Assembly: GCF_031877795.1 (NCBI RefSeq)
Contig: NC_133934.1
Location: 107,200,610 to 107,264,609, forward strand
Reading direction: 5' to 3'
DNA from: Strix aluco
Lineage: Eukaryota; Chordata; Aves; Strigiformes; Strigidae
DNA length: 64,000 nucleotides
Translations under genes and position numbers: made by a program
In this document: piece by piece, positions 11,920-64,000 of the stretch
Numbering within the stretch: the first letter of the stretch is position 1
Layout: each line of letters starts with the position of its first letter
The notes under the pieces: model-generated
The model's database searches: none
What the model was told of the DNA's origin: nothing
Seen by the model: only the letters and a program-made list of their open reading frames with translations

Positions 11920-12914
11920 TGTTCCCGAGCTGCGGGAGGAAGTTTCCATCACTCAAGCCTTTACTCTTTGATCTGCTCTCCCCTGTGCCGGCAGCATCTT
12001 TTGTAGCCCCCAAAGCCCGTTAGGAAGACGGTGTGGCTGTTTGCTTCAGACCTAGAAAGCATCTTTTCCAGGATCTCCAGAGATATCCATGAGCCTGTGA
12101 AGGAAACTATTAGGGAAGTGATGATGAAGGAATTACTAGGGAAAGACACTGAAAAGAGGTTTTGCAGCACACTCAGGAAAAGCGCCAGTGCAGGCAGACA
12201 CCCCAGAAAGTGACACCGAGCAGGGAAAAACGTTTCTACAGCAGCCTTAGCACAACCCTGCACCTCACCTGGGCCCCTTTGTGCACCCACAGCTGAAAAC
12301 AGGACCTGCACCTTCTTTTCAAATAGCGACATCTGCTTTGTGCAAACTTGGGGCTGAGATGAATGGAAGGAAATGTTTAAAACAAGGCACAGACTGCAAG
12401 ACAGATGTGAGGTCAAGAATCCCACGTGAGATGGATCAAGAAGCCCTTTCAAACATCTCATTAGCAGCAGGACAGCCAACAGCAGCCTGACACTCTACCA
12501 GCACCCAAGAGTAGCAGACTAACATGGGAGCAGAGCTAGCTTTAGCTAGCACAGAGCTATGGTGGGCACCTGCAGGAGTGCTGCAGTAACCTCTGCCGAC
12601 CTGTCCCTCCACAACAGGAGCAGCTGCTCTAGCCTGGGCATCACGGCTGTTGCTGTACAATGGACCCGAGACCAGTAAGAGCTAAGCATCCATCTGACAG
12701 ACCAAGGCTTCCTGGCTCTGGAGTCCAAGGCTAGAGGGGGACACTGATCTATCAGAGCACTCAAACAGGTTGTGGCTTTATCCTGCCATTCCGGTATGAA
12801 ACTTGTGTTGGGTGGGGTTTTTTTTGGGGTGGGGTGGTACAGGGGAAGGGGGTTTGGTCTCCCTAACAGGGGAAAAGCCTCATTAGCATTAAGAAAAAAA
12901 AAATAAATCACAAT
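11920..12914. other. Intergenic gap between SPTLC2 3' end and ISM2 promoter
   Basis: About 1 kb lies between the CpG island and the distal SPTLC2 poly(A) signal. It contains only short open frames, a G/T-rich patch near 12,810-12,860 and a T tract that serves as the likely downstream element of the poly(A) signal. No gene is seen. Confidence 0.6.
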
Positions 12915-12934
12915 ATAGCATTTTTTTTAAAGTC

Positions 12935-12940
12935 TTTATT
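12935..12940 (-). terminator. SPTLC2: Distal poly(A) signal AATAAA (SPTLC2)
   Basis: A canonical AATAAA sits on the minus strand. It is followed by an A-rich cleavage region and then, within about 40 nt, a TTGTG and a long T tract (about 12,893-12,916) that forms a typical downstream U/GU-rich element. The CpG island of the next gene starts about 1 kb further on. This is the best candidate for the main SPTLC2 3' end. Confidence 0.6.
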
Positions 12941-13023
12941 ATGCAGAACATAGAATATATTTGAATGGATTTTTTTCCCAAGCAGTTTTTTCTCCAGTGT
13001 GGTGTTTTGTTTTTTGTTTTGTG

Positions 13024-13040
13024 TTTTTTTTTTTTTTTTT
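13024..13040. repeat. Poly(T) run in SPTLC2 3' UTR region
   Basis: Seventeen T on the plus strand (A on the transcript) follow a T/G-rich patch near the inferred distal end of the SPTLC2 3' UTR. The A-rich transcript stretch could cause internal oligo-dT priming in cDNA libraries. Confidence 0.9.
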
Positions 13041-16000
13041 AACATGCATTGTTACCTTTTTAAAGCCAATGTACCATCCATTTATCTTTTCCCTGCCCAC
13101 AAAGCATACAACTTCATGTTAATTCCAAGTGTAAAAAAAATTAGACATCTGGCATAAAATATTTGGGGGGGAGCCCATTTAAAAATTTTATCTAAAATTG
13201 TCTTATCTACAAAAAAATTCGATATATATGTACATTATAGCAACACAGAGGCATAAGAATACAGTGCAATTTAAGACAAAGTGCTGTGACTTGGTAATTC
13301 TGCCCAGGGCTTGTGGAAATGTGGGCCACCATTGGCTTTGGGGCTGCTAGCCTAAAGCCTCAGGCTCCAAAGTTCCTCTGATCTCTCTCAAACTGGTCTG
13401 AAATTAGTAATATTGGAAGGCTGGAGATGCATTTAGCTTAATATACCATTAGGGGGTAGCAGAAATACTGTCTGAACAAGATGAGATTTGGAAAAAAATA
13501 AAAGCTTTACAGCCGTCAAACGGTTTGGTGCATGTTTCACTTTGTCATGGGTATTTCTGGAACTGCACCAACCCCTGGCATATTCAGGTGAGACCTGTTC
13601 ACCTACTGTTGAGGAAATTAATTTGCTAGCAGCCACTGCTTCTGAAGTCCCTGACCCTCTCAGTAATTCTCCTGCTTTCAGCAGCCCAGGGACAAGTTAC
13701 CCATGCTTGCTACATAGGAACATCAGGGCAGACAGCTGCACTATTTTTGGCCTTCATATAGACACCTCTTCTGCTTCTTAAACAGCTGCTAGCCAGGGTC
13801 AAACACAAATTGAGCTGAACCTCTCCCTCCCTCCCAAGAAAACAGCAGTACATACTGCTTAAGAGCACAGAGTATTCTTTCACGGGTTAAAATCCACTGC
13901 ATTCTTCAAAGTCAGTTTTAATTTCAATTCTTCATACCAATAGTCACAGTTTAAGGCCTTCAACACACACCACAGTCATCTCCTTCACCCAGCCCCTTCT
14001 GGGGATGTAAACACAACAGCTCCAATGTCTGCACCAAATACTTCTCTCTTTAATGGAAGATAAAGCACAACACTTCACACAAACACTTCATGGTTGTGCT
14101 CTAACTTCACATCCAAATCCTTGAATAGGTGAACAACTGCAAGGCTGGGGATTTTTACAGGACTACAAGACATCACAATGGCATCTGAGTTGGGTTGATG
14201 TTTTTTCTTCTCCTTTCTTTTAAAACCATGTTCAAGTTACACAGGTTGAATGACGGGTGCTCTTCCCAAACAGAGGTCCAATGCCACCTGGATACCAGGT
14301 CCAGCACCGAAGCCAGCGATGCACCTGCTGAGGGGTCATCCCAGGCACTCCCAGATAGCTCCATGTTTCACTAGTGTCAGAACAGACCAGACCGCAGATA
14401 CCTCAGATCTCTGTGCAGAAGGTGCCACCCACACAGATCCCAGCATGCTTGAGACTTTCACGGGCTGATTAAAAATAATATATACTGTATACATTTTGAT
14501 TGAACATTGTATATTGGCATAAATCTCTACAAGTTTCCTTCTCTGTGATGTAGCAACAGAGTTCATGCATAGTGTTCCAGATCCAGTGCTGCAAGGTGTT
14601 CTCTTCAATGAAATGGAAAGCTCATGCTCACAGCTTTCCTCCAACCTTTCCTATGAGCTGCCTGAATGGATAACATGGCTCCTGGATGAGCAAACAGCTA
14701 TAAGCCAAATACTTTTCAGAGGAAAAGAAATTAGAATTTGCACATAAGGAGAGGAAGTATTTACTTGGTGTGGAAAAGTTTTAGAGGGGCGTCCCTTTGG
14801 ACACTGAAAGCTGCATTCCTGTCTTAGGGATGCTTGTTCAAGTACACATGTACAGCTGAGAATAAAGTGATGACTGACTGCCCCTTTTCTCCATCTCTGT
14901 TGTACACTCCTTCATCCACGCAGCACAGGGCTGGGTCACTGATTTCACGGGCACACTTCCCATTCCTGCTCTGTGTGAAGGTGCAGCTCTGTCAGTGGGT
15001 ACCAGTTCTGCACTCTTAGAGGGAAGAGCAAGAGAAGGATGGGTAATGCAATTCCTTCACTGAATGACTTCATCACGGTATGATGTTCAGTCAATTCACT
15101 CCTGAGTCTGCCTAAAGCAGAGGCATGCTACACCAGTAACCCAAGAAGCAGAACAGCTCTTTAAGGATGCTACTTAGAAGGGAAAAAATACAGAAACTAA
15201 ACAAAGAGTTAAATATACCATATACACAAATACTATACAAAAGTTTGTGTCTTGCATTAAAAAAAAGCAAGCCCTGAATATTTTGACACAAAAAACCTTG
15301 GGCGGCTTCTCTGCCAAAGAACTAAAGAAAGATTATGAATCAGGCTCCTTAAGACAAAGGTCTACTTGGGAAGGCCAGTTTCTAACAAGAAGCAGATCTC
15401 TCACTCTTTACTGATGCTCAGTAATAGGAGCTTCTCAATTTTCTTAAAAGAATATGGCCATCAGCCTTGAAAACTATAATGGTTCTTCACACAACAGAGG
15501 CAAAAATCTTGCTTGCTAAGCTCTTCAGAGAGCTACTAGGAAGGTAAGTGTTGTCTATTTATGAGTAAGTTTAGCCAAGGTACAGCACAGGGCAAAATCC
15601 TTTGTTCTAAAGCAGCCTTCATTTTCTTTTGAATTTTACATCTCTTAAGAAATACCAGGAGTCATTTTCAATTAGACTGTCTCAGAAAAGTCGGCAGGGA
15701 CTGTAGTCTATTTCTTAAGCAGCTTTTCTCCCTTTGTGATCTCTAAAGATTGGTTCTTTCATTCACTTCTACTGCCTGGACAAAAAGGAGACATATATCT
15801 GGTCAGTACATAGGTATCAAAGCAGCAATCCACCCTACACACTGTGACAGCACACATGCAGTAGGTTTGACTAGTACAAACCAGTAGTGGTCTGCTCCTT
15901 AGGCTGTGGGAGCAGAGTCTTTCAGTAGATGTGACAAGATTTTCCTGCCTTTCATGCTCAGTGAATTACTGACTTAAAAGTATGAAATCTTGGACTTCTA

Positions 16001-18361
16001 ACTTCTTTTTCAGAAGCAGTTTCAACAGGTACCAGACTTTGGCAAAACAGGTTCCCTTGAATAAAAGGCCTCGGGGCGGAGGGGGGGAGGAGGAAGTTGC
16101 TTCCCAAAAAGGATACAGCAGGACTGAAATGTAACCAAGCATCTTGCAAATGCTACTAAATGCCTGAATGGTTTCTGAAATGTCTTTGCAACCCAGAATT
16201 CAAAGTCATATGCAGACAGCGTGACATAGCAGAAAGATACTAAATGGCAGAAGTTTAGCATGAATGCTATTTCCTCAGCAAGTGCAACTGGAATCCCAAT
16301 GGGGACCAGTAATTTTCAAACACTGACAATTTCAGAAGTGTTATGAAGGAGTTATCTGAATTACTGAGATTTATCCAGATGTTTTTATCCCTTCTAAAGA
16401 CAAGCTGCCCTAAAAGTGAATCCCAGACACAAGATTAAGACTCGAGACTTGTAGAATCTACGATAACCCACTTCTAACTTAATACATCAGTTTTCAAACT
16501 GACTTGACCACACAGCAGACACAAGCACGCTGTACATCCAGGAATGCTCAAAACAGCTCCCTACTGACCCGTGCCTATGCTTTCAAGTTGGTTGGTTTTG
16601 TCTGATCTTAAACCATTCAATGATCAAATCAACAGGACCAAGGCTGGAGTCAAGGCTTCCTGCACTAACTTCCCCTTGTTCCCTACTACAATTCAGAAAG
16701 AAAAAAAAAGCAGTAATTCTTTGAGGTAAAGCTTCTTGAAGTCAGAAATCAGGTCATCTGCTGGAATGTTAGAGCTAGTCCTGGGCAGAATGGAGGCAAG
16801 AAAGTAAGATCATGTAATTACAGTTTACTCTGTGGCTGTACAAATTAGACTACTCCGTAGCTATCAAAGTTCTACATACAGGTGGACTTAGTGGTCTGTG
16901 CACACACTTTGCTCCAGAAGGCAAGCAAATCAACATTAGTGGACTAAGAAACAGTTATCTGGACCTATTTTGAAACAGTCAATTTTAGTTCTTCTCATCT
17001 AATTTAATTTCTGAAAGGCAATGGTAAAAAACTGAATCAGTGTTTTGAAGTTCTGCTACATTAAAATGGAACATGATCTATAAACACACAGAGATAGATG
17101 TTCTATAAAACAGAAGCTAATTTTGCTTTAAATCACCAGATGTATTTGCAGAACTTCTGGTTCTAGTGACCAAAGTGCTCCTTCCCTGTTAGTTGCAGAG
17201 TAAACATAAAAGAACTCAAAAAAATTATTTTTTTTGCAGCACCAGGCAAATAGATTTGAGCTAAAGCACTTTGCTTTAGCATTACTATGAAGGATCTGTT
17301 TAAAAAGTTGTCACCTGCAAAAAGCATCATGCTAACCCAGCTGACACTATGTTAAAGTTTCACTGTCTTTGCAGAAAACCTGTATGTTGAAGGTATAAAA
17401 TACAGAAACGAACTTATACCGCAACTGACTCCTGTTATAAAATTTTTGGTACCTCTTCAATGATCAATTTTGTTAGCTGAAAGAATTCAAGATGCAATGA
17501 CTAAGTAGCAGATCATCTCTAAGGTGTGCTAGAGCAAAGGTGTCTATTTTAAACTTTGATCAGAGTAAGACAGTGTGGAACTTGCAAATAAAGATTTCAA
17601 ACAGCAACTTGCTCAGTGAACATTAATTTGATCTCACTGTAACAGAAATGAAAAGAATAAACTAAATACAATTGTGAGGACATTCTCTCTTCAGGGAAAG
17701 CCTACACAGCTGCCAGCTGAGACTTTGTTGGCTAGCTGAAATGTAATGTATGATACAAGATCCAAGCTGTCTATGCTCTTTGCATAAAAGCCTTGCACAA
17801 CAAGGCCAATGAAGAACACCTCATATATGACAAGAAACAGTGAATTAGCATGAAAAAAGGCAGCAATCAGTCTTTCACAGGTCTGCAGAAAATAAGTTCT
17901 CCTAACAGTCATCCATGGTATAGGCCTGCTTATTGAGGGGTTCTGGTCACAACAAGAAGCACAGGGCTTGCTATGGTTTACTTAATCCCCAAAGCCCCCT
18001 TCTAGAACTTAGCAGTGACTTGTTCATGGTTTTATGAGAGCTCTAAAGCAAGAGAAGTTAACCTGAAGGTGAGAAAGCAACACACACTAAAGCCACCTTT
18101 TTTTTTTTTTTAAACAGAAGTATGTCAGAAGGAAGACAACACAGTCCATTTAAAAAAAAAAAAACCAAAACCCAAACCAAAAACCCTCTCCATCACTTAC
18201 CCTGTATCAAGAGGACAATTAGTGTCAAAACCAGGAGACAATCTGGTATCCATACTGGGAAGGAAAAGAGGCTAGAGTCCCAGAAGTCCTTCTGCCTGTG
18301 GCTTACAAAACTAAATAACGTTTGGGAACAATGGCCCTGTCAGTGACATGTCAACAACACA

Positions 18362-18367
18362 TTTATT
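18362..18367 (-). terminator. SPTLC2: Proximal poly(A) signal AATAAA (SPTLC2)
   Basis: A canonical AATAAA lies 569 nt after the SPTLC2 stop codon on the same strand. A TGTGTTGTTG stretch follows immediately and could act as a GU-rich downstream element. It could produce a short-UTR isoform. Usage is unknown. Confidence 0.45.
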
Positions 18368-18935
18368 TTAAAAATGCTAAATTCAAGTTTTAAACACAAG
18401 TAACTGCAAAAGAAAAAAAAAAAAAAAAACTTTGGTTGATTATCTATCTTGTTAAATATGTCAAAGTTGGCAATCAACAGTTTCTCTAGGAAGTCTCCAA
18501 GAACAGACAGGTCAGCTCACTCCTTACTGGGAAGGTCAGACACCTAGCAGTGACACTGGAAATGCTGCCATGCCAGCGTCACACATGCTCACATCATCTC
18601 AGCCAGCATTTGGGAAGCTAATAGTGCACACAAAGTCTGAGCTGATCAGCCACAGCCAACTCGGGTTGCTGTGAACTCATTGAGACAAATAAATTAAAAA
18701 AGCAACAAGGAAAAATAAAGCCAAGCACCTCTAGGGCCAGACCCCAAAGACACAGGAATCAAAGCTTTTTCTCCTCTCCCTATTTACAAAATGCCATTTA
18801 GAGCCACTTCAGTATTGTGAGGAAATGTCTTTTATGCTAAGCAGTCATAAGTGTGCTGTTCATGGACGCTGTGGCCTGTGTGCCAGCGAGTGTCCCACGG
18901 GGTGTGTCCCTCCCACCAATGCACATGGAGGGAGT

Positions 18936-64000
<45,065 letters not shown>

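Larger units (their letters stand above)
10070..11920. promoter_or_regulatory. ISM2: CpG island, presumed ISM2 promoter and 5' UTR
   Basis: About 1.8 kb is extremely GC- and CpG-rich, in sharp contrast to the AT-rich flanks. It contains the ISM2 start codon and extends upstream of it by about 1.2 kb. It carries Sp1-like G/C boxes, CCCCT, GGCCC and GGC repeats, and several G-runs (for example 11,019-11,044) capable of quadruplex formation. An AT-rich interruption lies at about 10,785-10,818. No convincing TATA box is seen, so dispersed initiation is likely. The long open frames here are products of low stop density and are not genes. The island could also start a divergent plus-strand non-coding transcript, but nothing shows this directly. 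Confidence 0.75.
12915..18935 (-). other. SPTLC2: Inferred SPTLC2 3' untranslated region
   Basis: About 6 kb lie between the SPTLC2 stop codon and the strongest downstream poly(A) signal (12,935-12,940). The stretch has only short open frames, no recognisable exon and almost no interspersed repeat, which suits a long 3' UTR. A nearer canonical signal at 18,362-18,367 would give a UTR of roughly 0.6 kb, so two transcript lengths are likely. The extent is inferred, as no transcript evidence is available. Confidence 0.5.

Overview
This is vertebrate nuclear DNA, most likely from a bird. Introns interrupt the coding sequence, and much of the window is AT-rich, non-coding and broken by poly(A)/poly(T) runs. 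The interspersed repeats are CR1 LINEs, including 3' ends with the CR1 ATTCTRTG-type terminal octamer, and one solo LTR of an avian ERV-L-like family. One short, very GC-rich CpG island lies at about 10.1-11.9 kb. The species cannot be fixed from the sequence.

Layout, left to right. (1) 1-10,536 is probably intron 1 of ISM2, which lies on the minus strand and continues off the left edge. It holds a MIR-like SINE, a degenerate tRNA-like element, a small GC-rich minisatellite and one unassigned plus-strand exon-like segment at 203-281. (2) 10,537-10,674 is the first coding exon of ISM2 (isthmin-2, secreted), inside the CpG island that presumably contains its promoter. (3) 11,920-12,915 is a short intergenic gap. 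(4) About 12,915-64,000 is the 3' half of SPTLC2 on the minus strand. It has six coding exons (probably exons 7-12 of 12), with the stop codon at 18,936-18,938 and a long inferred 3' UTR ending at a strong poly(A) signal at 12,935-12,940. The exons join in phase to give 278 residues of serine palmitoyltransferase subunit 2, including the PLP-binding lysine. One intron, 27,109-58,788, is 31.7 kb long and makes up half the window. The 5' half of SPTLC2 and its promoter lie beyond the right edge.

The order SPTLC2 then ISM2, on the same strand and head-to-tail, matches the mammalian arrangement (human 14q24.3). That supports both identifications, SPTLC2 rather than SPTLC3 and ISM2 rather than ISM1. 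The two genes are neighbours without a shared pathway: SPTLC2 catalyses the first step of sphingolipid synthesis in the ER, and ISM2 encodes a secreted thrombospondin-repeat/AMOP protein.

I found no new multi-gene system. The points most worth a second look are the plus-strand exon candidate near the left edge, the 31.7-kb intron, the inferred 6-kb 3' UTR with two poly(A) signals, the intact solo LTR with its target-site duplication, and the tRNA-like element. Other open frames in the intronic and CpG-rich DNA look like chance.
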